NCBI GenBank assembly: GCA_947626165.1
Contig: CANQRG010000001.1
Coordinates: 173,005 to 237,004 of the forward strand
Reading direction: 5' to 3'
Source of the DNA: an uncultured Clostridia bacterium
GTDB lineage: Bacteria; Bacillota; Clostridia; Oscillospirales; Ruminococcaceae
Length of the DNA: 64,000 nucleotides
The position numbers and the translations under genes are program-made. Below the pieces are notes generated by a model. It was given only the letters and a program-made list of their open reading frames with translations, was not told the DNA's origin and did not search any database. Shown here in pieces: positions 8,844 through 16,577 of the stretch; the stretch's first letter is position 1; every line of letters begins with the position of its first letter.

Positions 8844-9422
8844 ATGACAAAAGTTTATTTTGTGCGCCACGCAGAGCCTGACAGGAACATTCATAATGAC
8901 AGAACAAGACCGCTTACTGATGAGGGACTTCGGGATTCTTTAGAGGTTACGAATGTTTTAAAGAACAAGGGTATTGATTTTATTATGTCTAGTCCTTATA
9001 AGAGAAGTATTGATACTATTAGCGACCTTGCAAAAACGCTTAATATGGAAATTCACACAGATGAGAATTTTAGAGAGCGTAATGCCGGAGGCTGGCACGG
9101 TGAAAGATTTTTTGATTACATACAAAAGCAATGGGCGGATTTTAATTATCATATAAAAGACGGTGAGTGTTTAAATGAAGTTCGTAAGCGAAATATCAAC
9201 GCATTGAAAAAAGTTCTTTTGGAGCACAGAAATGAAAATATAGTTATTGCAACTCACGGGACAGCGTTGAGCACAATGTTAAATTACTTTTATCCGCAGT
9301 TTAATTTTGAATGCTTTAAGAAAATTATGGATTTTATGCCGTTTATTATTAGGCTTGATTTTGACGGTGATGAATGCATAGGTTCACAGGTTGAGCTTGT
9401 TATTAGGAAAGAATTTAGATAA
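8844..9422 (+). CDS. Histidine phosphatase (phosphoglycerate mutase-like)
   Basis: A 192-residue protein with the N-terminal catalytic motif VYFVRHAEPDRN (phospho-His in RHA), a downstream MSSPYKRSIDT segment near residue 50 and the second catalytic His in IATHGTALS near 140, all standard for the histidine phosphatase superfamily. Substrates range from phosphosugars to small phosphometabolites and proteins; none can be assigned. GAGGA lies 5 bases before the ATG at 8844; an ATG at 8832 overlaps that site. It sits inside the arginine operon between argC and argJ, which may be incidental or may mean it clears a pathway phosphate. Confidence 0.85.
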   Translation: MTKVYFVRHAEPDRNIHNDRTRPLTDEGLRDSLEVTNVLKNKGIDFIMSSPYKRSIDTISDLAKTLNMEIHTDENFRERNAGGWHGERFFDYIQKQWADFNYHIKDGECLNEVRKRNINALKKVLLEHRNENIVIATHGTALSTMLNYFYPQFNFECFKKIMDFMPFIIRLDFDGDECIGSQVELVIRKEFR

Positions 9423-9462
9423 CTTTAGATATAGAGATTTACAGATAAAAAGGACAATAATT

Positions 9463-10701
9463 ATGAAACTAAAAGGTAATGATAAATTTATTGAGGGCGG
9501 AGTGTGTGCCGCAAAGGGATTTAAGGCAAACGGTGTAAACTGCGGACTTAATTCTGATAAGAATAAAAACGACTTAGCACTTATAGTTTCCGACACGCTT
9601 TGCAATACTGCCTGCGTTTATACTCAGAACAAGGTAAAGGGTGCGCCGATTTATGTTACAAAAACGCACCTTGAAAAAACAGGTGGAAAGTCAAGAGCGG
9701 TCATTGCAAATTCAAAATATGCAAACACTTGTAACGCTGACGGTGAGGAGAAGGCAGAGAGAATGTGTTCTCTTGCGGGAGATGCTCTCGGAATACCGAG
9801 CGACGAGGTCATCGTTGCCTCAACAGGAGTTATCGGACAGGTTCTGCCGATAGAGCCTATTGAAAGCGGAATAAAACCGCTTGTCGAGGGGCTTTCGTAT
9901 ACAGGAAACGACAAGGCGGCAAATGCAATTATGACTACAGACACAGTAGACAAGCAGGTCGCAGTTGAGTTTGATATAAGCGGAAAGACCTGCCGTATGG
10001 GCGGTATGGCAAAGGGCAGCGGAATGATCCACCCGAATATGGCGACTACCTTGAACTTTATAACTACAGACGTTAATATCTCTGTTGATATGCTTCAAAA
10101 GGCACTAAGCGAAGTCGTTGAAACTACTTACAACTGTCTTTCTGTTGACGGTGACACTTCGACAAACGATATGGTATCGGTTATGGCGAACGGTCTTGCA
10201 GACAATGACGAGATAACAAGCGAAAATGCAGATTTTGAGATATTCAAAGAGGCATTATATGCTGTAATGATGAATATGACACGAATGTTAGCCGCCGACG
10301 GCGAGGGCGCAACAAAGCTGCTTGAGTGCAATGTAACTGGAGCTAAAGATTTTGAAACGGCGAAAACTATAGCAAAGAGTGTTATATGTTCACCGCTGTT
10401 TAAGTGCGCTATGTTCGGTGCAGATGCTAACTGGGGAAGAATACTTTGTGCAATAGGTTATGCAGACGCTGAGTTTGATATAAATAATGTGTCGGTAACG
10501 CTTGAAAGCTCAAAGGGTAAAATTCACGTTTGCGAAAACGGAGCAGGGATTGCATTTTCGGAAGAACAGGCAAAGGAAATTCTGCTTGAGGACGAGATAA
10601 TCATAGATATAAATATCGGTGACGGAGAGGGCAAAGCCACCGCATGGGGCTGTGACCTCACATATGATTATGTTAAAATTAACGGAGATTACAGGTCTTA
10701 G
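9463..10701 (+). CDS. argJ: Bifunctional ornithine acetyltransferase / N-acetylglutamate synthase
   Basis: A 412-residue enzyme that moves the acetyl group from N-acetylornithine to glutamate, recycling it, and in bifunctional members also uses acetyl-CoA. The self-cleavage region MIHPNMATTLNF near residue 190 contains the nucleophilic Thr that becomes the N-terminus of the beta chain, and GGMAKGSG precedes it. The C-terminal AWGCDLTYDYVKINGDYRS ending is characteristic. Start at 9463 behind AAAAGGA. No argA or argE occurs in the operon, in line with the cyclic pathway. Confidence 0.95.
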   Translation: MKLKGNDKFIEGGVCAAKGFKANGVNCGLNSDKNKNDLALIVSDTLCNTACVYTQNKVKGAPIYVTKTHLEKTGGKSRAVIANSKYANTCNADGEEKAERMCSLAGDALGIPSDEVIVASTGVIGQVLPIEPIESGIKPLVEGLSYTGNDKAANAIMTTDTVDKQVAVEFDISGKTCRMGGMAKGSGMIHPNMATTLNFITTDVNISVDMLQKALSEVVETTYNCLSVDGDTSTNDMVSVMANGLADNDEITSENADFEIFKEALYAVMMNMTRMLAADGEGATKLLECNVTGAKDFETAKTIAKSVICSPLFKCAMFGADANWGRILCAIGYADAEFDINNVSVTLESSKGKIHVCENGAGIAFSEEQAKEILLEDEIIIDINIGDGEGKATAWGCDLTYDYVKINGDYRS

Positions 10702-10787
10702 ATGTGTATAATGATAAGGTTTTAGTATTTAAAAACAGAAAACAGGTAGTTTATTACATAAATTCTTTTAGAGAGGAGAATTAAACA

Positions 10788-11648
10788 ATGGAACAGATTT
10801 CAAATTACACCCGTACAAAGGTGCTTATGGATGCGCTCCCTTATTTGCAGAAGTACAATGACAAAATCGTTGTTGTTAAATACGGCGGAAACGCAATGAC
10901 CAACGAGGCGCTTAAAGAGGCGGTTATGAGCGATATTGTACTGCTCGGAGCGGTGGGAATAAAGGTAGTTCTTGTTCACGGCGGAGGACCTGAGATAAAT
11001 ACAATGCTCGACCGAGTGGGGATTGAATCTAAGTTTGTAAACGGACTTCGCTATACCGACGCTGATACAATGGAAGTTGTTCAGATGGTTTTGGCAGGAA
11101 AGGTAAACAAACAGCTTGTTCAGAACATTCAGACGCACGGCGGAAAGGCACTTGGTCTTTGCGGAATTGACGGAGAAATGATAGTTGCCGAAAAGCTTGA
11201 TGGAGAGAGCGATTTAGGCTATGTCGGTGAGATAAAAAGGGTTTCTACGCGTCCTATTATAGACGCATTAAACAGCGGTTTTGTACCTGTAATATCTACT
11301 GTAGCAACAAGCGAGCAGGGAGATACATATAACATAAACGCCGATACGGCTGCCGCTAGGATAGCAAGCTGTCTGAGGGCTGAAAATCTTATTCTTATGA
11401 CGGACATAGCAGGTCTTTTGGAGGACAAGAATGATGAGAGTACGCTAATAAAGCAGGTGAATGTCTCCGAGGTGGCATACCTTAAGAAAAAGGGAATAAT
11501 TAGCGGAGGTATGATACCGAAAATTGATTGCTGTGTTGAGGCGGTAAGGCGCGGAGTTAAAAAGACTTCAATAATAGACGGCAGAGTTCCACACTCGATT
11601 TTGATAGAGTTACTTTCAAGCGAGGGCGTAGGCACGCAGTTTATTTAA
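10788..11648 (+). CDS. argB: Acetylglutamate kinase
   Basis: A 286-residue amino acid kinase phosphorylating N-acetylglutamate, commonly the arginine-feedback-controlled step. Visible are the ATP-binding VVVKYGGNAM near residue 25, the substrate-binding VLVHGGGPEIN near 62, and GGMIPKIDCCVEAVRRGV near 240. The N-terminal helix preceding the kinase fold (about 20 residues) is of the type seen in arginine-sensitive hexameric enzymes; actual inhibition is inference. GAGAGGAG precedes the ATG by about 9 bases. Confidence 0.96.
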   Translation: MEQISNYTRTKVLMDALPYLQKYNDKIVVVKYGGNAMTNEALKEAVMSDIVLLGAVGIKVVLVHGGGPEINTMLDRVGIESKFVNGLRYTDADTMEVVQMVLAGKVNKQLVQNIQTHGGKALGLCGIDGEMIVAEKLDGESDLGYVGEIKRVSTRPIIDALNSGFVPVISTVATSEQGDTYNINADTAAARIASCLRAENLILMTDIAGLLEDKNDESTLIKQVNVSEVAYLKKKGIISGGMIPKIDCCVEAVRRGVKKTSIIDGRVPHSILIELLSSEGVGTQFI

Positions 11649-11673
11649 TTAACAGATTATAAAGGAGCAGAAA

Positions 11674-12849
11674 ATGTCAACTATAGAGAAATTCAACGAG
11701 CATATTATGCCTACATACGGACGTTTTGATGTTGTTCTTGACAGCGGTAAAGAGCGTTTGGCTTGTGATGAAAACGGCAAAAAATACATTGATTTCGGCT
11801 CGGGGATAGGAACAAACAGTCTGGGTTTTTGTGATGATGAGTGGGCGGAGGCTGTTTCAAAGCAGGCACATTCAATTCAGCATACGTCTAATTACTATTA
11901 CACAAAGGTTTCAGCAGATTTTGCACAAACGCTTACCGAATCAACGGGGTATTCAAAGATATTTTTCGGCAATTCGGGCGCTGAGGCAAACGAGTGTGCG
12001 ATAAAGCTGGCGAGAAAATACAGTTTTGATAAATACGGCAAGGGCAGGCACAATATAATTACCCTTTTAAACAGCTTTCACGGAAGAACGCTTTGTACCC
12101 TTTCCGCAACAGGGCAGGACAGCTTTCACAATTATTTTTTTCCGTTTGTTGAGGGGTTTATAAACACTCCTGCAAATGATATTGACGCACTTGTAAAAAC
12201 ATTAGATGAAAACAAAGATACAGTCTGCGCTGTTATGTTTGAGTGCATTCAGGGCGAGGGCGGAGTAATTCCGCTTGATAAGGATTTTGTAAAGGCAATC
12301 GCTGACGAGTGCGCAAAGAGAGATATACTTACTATCTGTGACGAGGTTCAAACCGGTGTGGGAAGAACAGGCAAGTTCTTAGCGTGCGAGCATTATGGAA
12401 TTAAACCCGACATTGTAACTCTTGCCAAAGGCTTGGCTGGCGGAGTTCCCATAGGCGTTTGTATGGCTAATGAGAAGTGCTGCGACGTTCTTTCAAAGGG
12501 TATGCACGGCTCGACATTCGGAGGAAATCCGATAAGCTGTGCAGGAGGCAATGTTGTATTAAAAAGGGTGCTTGACGACAACTTTTTAGATGAAGTCGCA
12601 CAAAAGGGCGAGTATATTAAAACCGAGCTTTGTAAAATAAATGAAGTTGACGGAGTGGACGGTCTGGGCTTAATGCTGGGTATAAGACTTAAAACAAAAA
12701 AGGCGGCAGATGTTTGCAGGGAATGTCTTGATAATGGATTGCTTGTTTTGACAGCTAAAGAAAAGCTGAGATTATTGCCGCCGCTTAATATAACAAAAGA
12801 TGAGATCGATAAGGGTCTGAGTATCCTTAAAAATATTTTAGACAGTTAA
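11674..12849 (+). CDS. argD: Acetylornithine aminotransferase
   Basis: A 391-residue class III PLP aminotransferase making N-acetylornithine from the semialdehyde. The fold-I markers are clear: FGNSGAEANECAIKLAR near residue 100, FHGRT near 140, CDEVQTGVGRTG near 225 and the PLP-binding lysine in TLAKGLAGGVPIG near 250. AAAGGAG precedes the start. It lies 25 bases after argB and 16 bases before argF, so is cotranscribed. Confidence 0.95.
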   Translation: MSTIEKFNEHIMPTYGRFDVVLDSGKERLACDENGKKYIDFGSGIGTNSLGFCDDEWAEAVSKQAHSIQHTSNYYYTKVSADFAQTLTESTGYSKIFFGNSGAEANECAIKLARKYSFDKYGKGRHNIITLLNSFHGRTLCTLSATGQDSFHNYFFPFVEGFINTPANDIDALVKTLDENKDTVCAVMFECIQGEGGVIPLDKDFVKAIADECAKRDILTICDEVQTGVGRTGKFLACEHYGIKPDIVTLAKGLAGGVPIGVCMANEKCCDVLSKGMHGSTFGGNPISCAGGNVVLKRVLDDNFLDEVAQKGEYIKTELCKINEVDGVDGLGLMLGIRLKTKKAADVCRECLDNGLLVLTAKEKLRLLPPLNITKDEIDKGLSILKNILDS

Positions 12850-12865
12850 TAAAGGAGAAATAAAT

Positions 12866-13780
12866 ATGAAACATTTACTTAAAATGCTTGATTTATCAAA
12901 AGAAGAGATTATTGAAATCTTAAATCTTGCTGATCAGTTGAAGTATGAAAACAAAAACGGCATAGAGCATCACTTGCTCAAGGGTAAGACTTTGGGTATG
13001 ATTTTTCAAAAAGCCTCGACCAGAACAAGAGTTTCGTTTGAAACGGGAATGTATCAGCTGGGCGGAAATCCGCTGTTTTTATCGTCTAATGATTTGCAGA
13101 TAGGCAGGGGAGAGCCTGTTCAGGACACGGCAAGGGTGTTGTCACGCTATATTGACGGAATTATGATTAGGACCTTCGAGCAAAAAGAAGTCGAGGATCT
13201 GGCGAAGTTTGGCTCTATTCCTGTAATAAACGGGCTTACTGATTTTTGCCATCCGTGTCAAGTTCTTGCGGACCTTATGACTATCAGAGAGTTCAAGGGA
13301 CGTCTTGAGGGGCTGAAGATGGGTTATATCGGAGACGGAAACAATATGGCTAACTCGCTTATTGTAGGTTGTTTAAAAGTCGGAATGAGTGTGTCTATCG
13401 CCTGCCCTGCCGACTATCAGCCTGACAAGCAGGTCTTGGATTTTGCAAAAGAGTACGGTGACAAGTTCTTTATGACCGACAAGCCGATTGAGGCTGCTAA
13501 AGACTGCGATGTTTTGTTTACCGATGTTTGGACATCAATGGGCGAGGAAGCAGAAACCGAAAAGAGAAAGATCGCATTTGAGGGCTATCAGATCAATGAC
13601 GAGATTATGGCGGTTTCTAAGCCTGACGCTATGGTCCAGCATTGTCTGCCTGCGCACAGGGAAGAGGAAATCACTGAAAAGGTATTTGAAGCTCACGCTG
13701 ATGAGATATTTGAAGAGGCAGAAAACAGACTCCACGCTCAAAAAGCAGTTATAGTTTTGTGTATGAAAGATAAGGATTGA
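12866..13780 (+). CDS. argF: Ornithine carbamoyltransferase
   Basis: A 304-residue anabolic OTCase combining carbamoyl phosphate and ornithine to citrulline. The carbamoyl-phosphate loop KASTRTRVSFE (about residues 48-58), FCHPCQVLADL near 130 and the ornithine-binding HCLPAHREEEI near 260 are present. It is last in the operon, so the order is argG-H-C-phosphatase-J-B-D-F. carAB is not in the window. No convincing terminator follows; the next promoter starts 35 bases later. Confidence 0.96.
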   Translation: MKHLLKMLDLSKEEIIEILNLADQLKYENKNGIEHHLLKGKTLGMIFQKASTRTRVSFETGMYQLGGNPLFLSSNDLQIGRGEPVQDTARVLSRYIDGIMIRTFEQKEVEDLAKFGSIPVINGLTDFCHPCQVLADLMTIREFKGRLEGLKMGYIGDGNNMANSLIVGCLKVGMSVSIACPADYQPDKQVLDFAKEYGDKFFMTDKPIEAAKDCDVLFTDVWTSMGEEAETEKRKIAFEGYQINDEIMAVSKPDAMVQHCLPAHREEEITEKVFEAHADEIFEEAENRLHAQKAVIVLCMKDKD

Positions 13781-13814
13781 TCTTTTTATAGTCAAGAAAT
13801 TTATTCCTAAGATA

Positions 13815-13843
13815 TTGACAAATACCGTTAAAAGTGATATAAT
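13815..13843 (+). promoter_or_regulatory. Promoter of the DUF2798-like gene
   Basis: Consensus TTGACA (13815-13820) and TATAAT (13838-13843) are spaced by exactly 17 bases. The predicted transcript has an untranslated leader of about 160 bases. Confidence 0.8.
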
Positions 13844-13893
13844 TTTAAGCAATGCAGATAAACGTCTGCAATAAATAAATACAGTTCGCAACG

Positions 13894-13972
13894 ACACATG
13901 TGATACTTTATGTATGTAAATCTGATTACGGAACGGGCTTTCTGTGATTTACATATTTAAGTATTCGTGTGT
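13894..13972 (+). promoter_or_regulatory. Long inverted repeat in a 5' leader (unidentified structured RNA?)
   Basis: Two arms, 13894-13921 (ACACATGTGATAC start) and 13947-13972 (ending GTATTCGTGTGT), pair over about 26 positions with few mismatches and enclose a 25-base loop rich in conserved-looking GATTACGGAACGGG. A smaller hairpin, TGCAGA-TAAACG-TCTGCA, lies upstream at 13853-13870. Both fall between a strong promoter and the ribosome site. I compared the loop by eye with purine, preQ1, ZTP, fluoride, guanidine, SAM and c-di-GMP motifs and could not place it. Confidence 0.5.
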
Positions 13973-14009
13973 CTTTTTGTGTGCTAAAATAAGAAAAAGG
14001 AGATTATTT

Positions 14010-14582
14010 ATGCCAAGAAATCAATTTCAGAGAATGGTTTTCGCTTTTCTGACAGTGCTGATAACAGTTCACGCTTATGTGTTTTTCAGTCTGTATGTGG
14101 TAAACGGAAACACTCTTATGACAGTCAACGGAACAAACAGCGTAATTTCAGCTATCAATCATCAGGGAGGAGTTTATATGTTCGGCACATATCTTCCGAT
14201 ATGGGCTGTTGTGATAACAGAGTTTGTTTTGGCTTTTTCACTTGAAATGTATATGGGAAGTCCCTGCTCGTTCAAGCTGGCTTGCAGGGTGTTTGATCCT
14301 AAAACTTCAAAGCCTATGTATTTTGAAACCGCTATAATCTGTTCAACTGTAGCTCTTATGTGTCCTGCAATGAGCTTTATTGCGGCTCTGCTTTACTACC
14401 CTTACTACAGCGGATTTAACATTTTTACACTGCTTGCAAATTGGTTAAAGCTTATGTGCTTTAACTTTCCGTTTGCGTTCTTTTCACAGCTGTTTTTCAT
14501 TCAGCCGTTGGTTAGAACTCTTTTTAAACTGATTTTCAGAAAGGATATCGCAAATAGAGTATCAAAAGCTGCGGCAGCCTGA
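14010..14582 (+). CDS. DUF2798-like integral membrane protein
   Basis: A 190-residue protein with four hydrophobic segments (about residues 10-30, 55-75, 110-135 and 150-172), the first two and the last two arranged as similar pairs. The N-terminal PRNQFQRMVFAFLTVLITVHAYV and the later CSFKLACRVFDP resemble two-copy DUF2798 membrane proteins of unknown function. AAGGAG stands 8 bases before the ATG at 14010; an upstream in-frame ATG lies in the leader inverted repeat and has no ribosome site. It is monocistronic with its own promoter, structured leader and terminator. Confidence 0.65.
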   Translation: MPRNQFQRMVFAFLTVLITVHAYVFFSLYVVNGNTLMTVNGTNSVISAINHQGGVYMFGTYLPIWAVVITEFVLAFSLEMYMGSPCSFKLACRVFDPKTSKPMYFETAIICSTVALMCPAMSFIAALLYYPYYSGFNIFTLLANWLKLMCFNFPFAFFSQLFFIQPLVRTLFKLIFRKDIANRVSKAAAA

Positions 14583-14599
14583 TAAGATGTATCAAAAAA

Positions 14600-14640
14600 A
14601 ACTCCCTTGGATTTTTTATAAACCCAAAGGAGTTATTTTG
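14600..14640 (+). terminator. Terminator after DUF2798-like gene
   Basis: AACTCC-C-TTGG (about 14600-14610) pairs with CCAA-A-GGAGTT (14624-14634) around an A+T loop, followed by ATTTTG. Confidence 0.7.
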
Positions 14641-14658
14641 TATCTTTAGCTAAAAGAG

Positions 14659-14677
14659 CCACCAGTTCTACTGGTGG
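14659..14677. repeat. Perfect REP-like hairpin at the island edge
   Basis: CCACCAG (14659-14665), loop TTCTA, CTGGTGG (14671-14677): a perfect 7-bp hairpin with a short loop. It resembles the imperfect-palindrome tips and REP-like units associated with IS200/IS605 transposases, but no transposase is nearby. It marks the left edge of the A+T-rich island. Confidence 0.4.
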
Positions 14678-14947
14678 AAAAAAGCTTTAGTAAAAGAAAA
14701 AATCTAAATATGTTAAGATTGAAAAGGTTTTACAAGACTACTATAAAACATAAAGTTTCTTTAGCTTTTGTTCATTCTGAGAATGGTTAAAAATGATTGT
14801 TGAGCTTTGAAAGCTGATTACGGGGAACAATATGGTTTTTGTTTGTACTCTCAAATTTACAAATCATTGTTCAATATTCTATTTTAGAAATGTATTACGG
14901 TAAAATGATTGATTCTTTGTCAGGTATATTTTGGATAGTAAAATTAT
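14678..14947. other. Non-coding A+T-rich stretch
   Basis: About 270 bases without a supported gene on either strand. The sequence is visibly more A+T-rich than the arginine operon. Nothing in it is recognisable apart from the hairpin at its left and the promoter at its right end. Confidence 0.4.
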
Positions 14948-14976
14948 TTGACAAGATGTAAAGAATTTGTTATACT
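14948..14976 (+). promoter_or_regulatory. Promoter of the XRE regulator gene
   Basis: TTGACA (14948-14953) and TATACT (14971-14976) with a 17-base spacer. The TTG start codon is only about 20 bases further on, so the leader is very short. Confidence 0.75.
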
Positions 14977-14996
14977 ATGCAGGTGAGGTGAAATAA

Positions 14997-15500
14997 TTGG
15001 ATAACAAAAAAAATATTTACTTGCTGCAATCAAATCTTAAACCAATAAGACAAATTGCAGGATGGACAGCGGAACAGCTTGGTGAAAAAATAGGCGTGTC
15101 AAAACAAACAATCAGCAATTTAGAGAATATGAAAACACCTATGTCCTTAACTCAATATATCGCAATTAGAGCTATTCTTGACTGCGAAATTGAAACCAAT
15201 AAAGAAAATACAGTATTACCTCAAGTTGTTTGCATCCTTCTGGATAAGAACGAAGAATTAACCGATGAAGAAAATAAAAAACTTAATGATGCAATAAAAA
15301 CAGTAGCTATTTCTGCTGCTGGAGGTATTACAGGTACTACACTTGCAACGATTTTTTCAGGAATTGTGGGTGCCTCTTTGGGTTCGGCAGCACTTGTAGG
15401 CACAGCAATTTCAGTGGGTCCCATTGGACTTATTGCAGGCGGAGCAGTTGCGGGAACTGCACATTGGTTAAAAAAAATATTAGGTAAAAATGAGTTGTAA
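14997..15500 (+). CDS. XRE-family regulator with glycine-rich hydrophobic C-terminus
   Basis: A 167-residue protein beginning with TTG (AGGTGAGG about 7 bases upstream). Residues about 10-65 form a Cro/CI-type helix-turn-helix (WTAEQLGEKIGVSKQTISNLE). A charged linker (rich in Glu, Asn and Lys, 75-100) leads to a C-terminal block of about 55 residues dominated by Gly, Ala, Ile and Val (103-157, e.g. AAGGITGTTLATI), resembling a glycine-zipper membrane hairpin, then a basic end. This suggests a DNA-binding protein tied to a membrane or able to form oligomers. It stands first in the island and is the likely local regulator of the downstream operon, which is inference. Confidence 0.75.
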   Translation: MDNKKNIYLLQSNLKPIRQIAGWTAEQLGEKIGVSKQTISNLENMKTPMSLTQYIAIRAILDCEIETNKENTVLPQVVCILLDKNEELTDEENKKLNDAIKTVAISAAGGITGTTLATIFSGIVGASLGSAALVGTAISVGPIGLIAGGAVAGTAHWLKKILGKNEL

Positions 15501-15666
15501 TTGTTCTGTATATGAAAACATGATGAAAGTTATAATCTGTGAAGATTTGCTGAAGCGTATTTAAAAAATAAAATTTGATCTACAGTACAACTATATGCCA
15601 CATCCTTCAAACACCGGTTGGAAATACTTAGTAAATTTCACGAGTATTATTAAAGGAGTTGAATAA
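15490..15666 (+). pseudogene. Possible relic reading frame between regulator and operon
   Basis: Starting with an ATG overlapping the end of the XRE gene, one frame runs 58 codons to TAA at 15664, interrupted by a single TAA at 15562 in an A-rich run. The second half translates to a protein-like stretch (MPHPSNTGWKYLVNF). It could be the remains of a small gene or chance. The same span holds the ribosome site of the next gene. Low confidence. Confidence 0.25.
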
Positions 15667-15673
15667 TTATTTC

Positions 15674-16120
15674 ATGAGCATTTATCAGTTGATTAATAAG
15701 GAAAACTTAACTGATTGGGAAGAAAAGATGATATTATTAGCAAATGATTGTTTAGATTATCAAACACAATTATGGCATATTAATTCTACAAAAAGGGTTG
15801 CGAGTTGTATTTATATAAAGAACAGAAATGATTTTATTGTCGCCCAAAATATTGGCATATCTAATGTTACAGGTTCTTTTTGTGCTGAAAGAGCAGCTAT
15901 AACAATAGCTGTAGCTAAGTATCCTGATTTAAAACTTGAAGAAATTACGGATATATTTATAGTTGGAGAAAACAATCCTTTACTGCCTTGTGGTGTCTGC
16001 TGCGAATGGCTTTACAAGATAAATCCTTCTATGAATTTATATACATTAAAACAAGATAAAGTTCTTAAGATTAAAATATCAGATTATTATGGAGATGAAA
16101 ATACAATTGAGTCAAGATAG
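15674..16120 (+). CDS. Cytidine deaminase-like zinc hydrolase
   Basis: About 148 residues with the cytidine deaminase zinc site: CAERAAI (Cys ligand and catalytic Glu, near residue 70) and PCGVCCEWL (two Cys ligands, near 103). The fold family deaminates cytidine, deoxycytidine, blasticidin S or related aminopyrimidines; the close spacing of the two motifs and length of under 150 fit CDA rather than dCMP deaminase. The true substrate may be a modified nucleoside given the neighbours. AAAGGAG at 15652-15658 is 15 bases from the ATG at 15674, longer than usual; a TTG at 15659 abuts it and cannot be used. First gene of the island operon; its end overlaps the next frame. Confidence 0.8.
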   Translation: MSIYQLINKENLTDWEEKMILLANDCLDYQTQLWHINSTKRVASCIYIKNRNDFIVAQNIGISNVTGSFCAERAAITIAVAKYPDLKLEEITDIFIVGENNPLLPCGVCCEWLYKINPSMNLYTLKQDKVLKIKISDYYGDENTIESR

Positions 16121-16577
16121 CATACGTATTAATTCAATAGATTTTAAAGGTTCTATATGTGATGGACCTGGAATAAGAACAGTGATTTATTTGCAAGGAT
16201 GCAATATTCATTGTGTTGGATGTCACAATCCTCAAACTTGGGATATGGATAAAGGATATATAATATCAGTCGAAGAATTGTTTGACAAAATTTGTCGTGA
16301 TTCTATGTACAAGAGAATCACAATTTCCGGCGGTGAACCTCTGAATCAGAAAGATGCAGTATATAAGTTGATGAGTCTTTTAAATACCGCCGGCTTTGAC
16401 ATTGCATTATATACTGGCTTCGATCTTAATGATGTTCCTGCATATATTCTAAAAAAACTAAATTATATTAAATGCGGAAAATATATTGAAAGTCTTCGCT
16501 CTACAATAATTCCATATATTGGTTCATCAAATCAAATATTTAAAGTCGTAAACGGGGGAGAAATTAATGAAAAATAA
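16089..16577 (+). CDS. nrdG: NrdG-like radical SAM activase (glycyl radical activating enzyme)
   Basis: A protein of up to 162 residues with the radical SAM cluster motif CNIHCVGCHNP (C-x3-C-x2-C, near residues 37-47), preceded by DGPGIRTVIYLQG, which is typical of anaerobic ribonucleotide reductase activases, and TISGGEPL near 78 for SAM binding. It would reduce SAM to a 5'-deoxyadenosyl radical that abstracts hydrogen from the glycyl site of the adjacent NrdD. It overlaps the upstream gene by about 32 bases and nrdD by 11, implying coupled translation. Candidate starts are ATG 16089, ATG 16095 and TTG 16107; none has an ideal ribosome site. Confidence 0.88.
   Translation: MEMKIQLSQDSIRINSIDFKGSICDGPGIRTVIYLQGCNIHCVGCHNPQTWDMDKGYIISVEELFDKICRDSMYKRITISGGEPLNQKDAVYKLMSLLNTAGFDIALYTGFDLNDVPAYILKKLNYIKCGKYIESLRSTIIPYIGSSNQIFKVVNGGEINEK

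Noticed and set aside
13944..14009. N-terminal extension of the DUF2798-like protein from an upstream ATG
   Set aside because: The upstream ATG lies in the leader inverted repeat with no ribosome site; AAGGAG correctly precedes the ATG at 14010.
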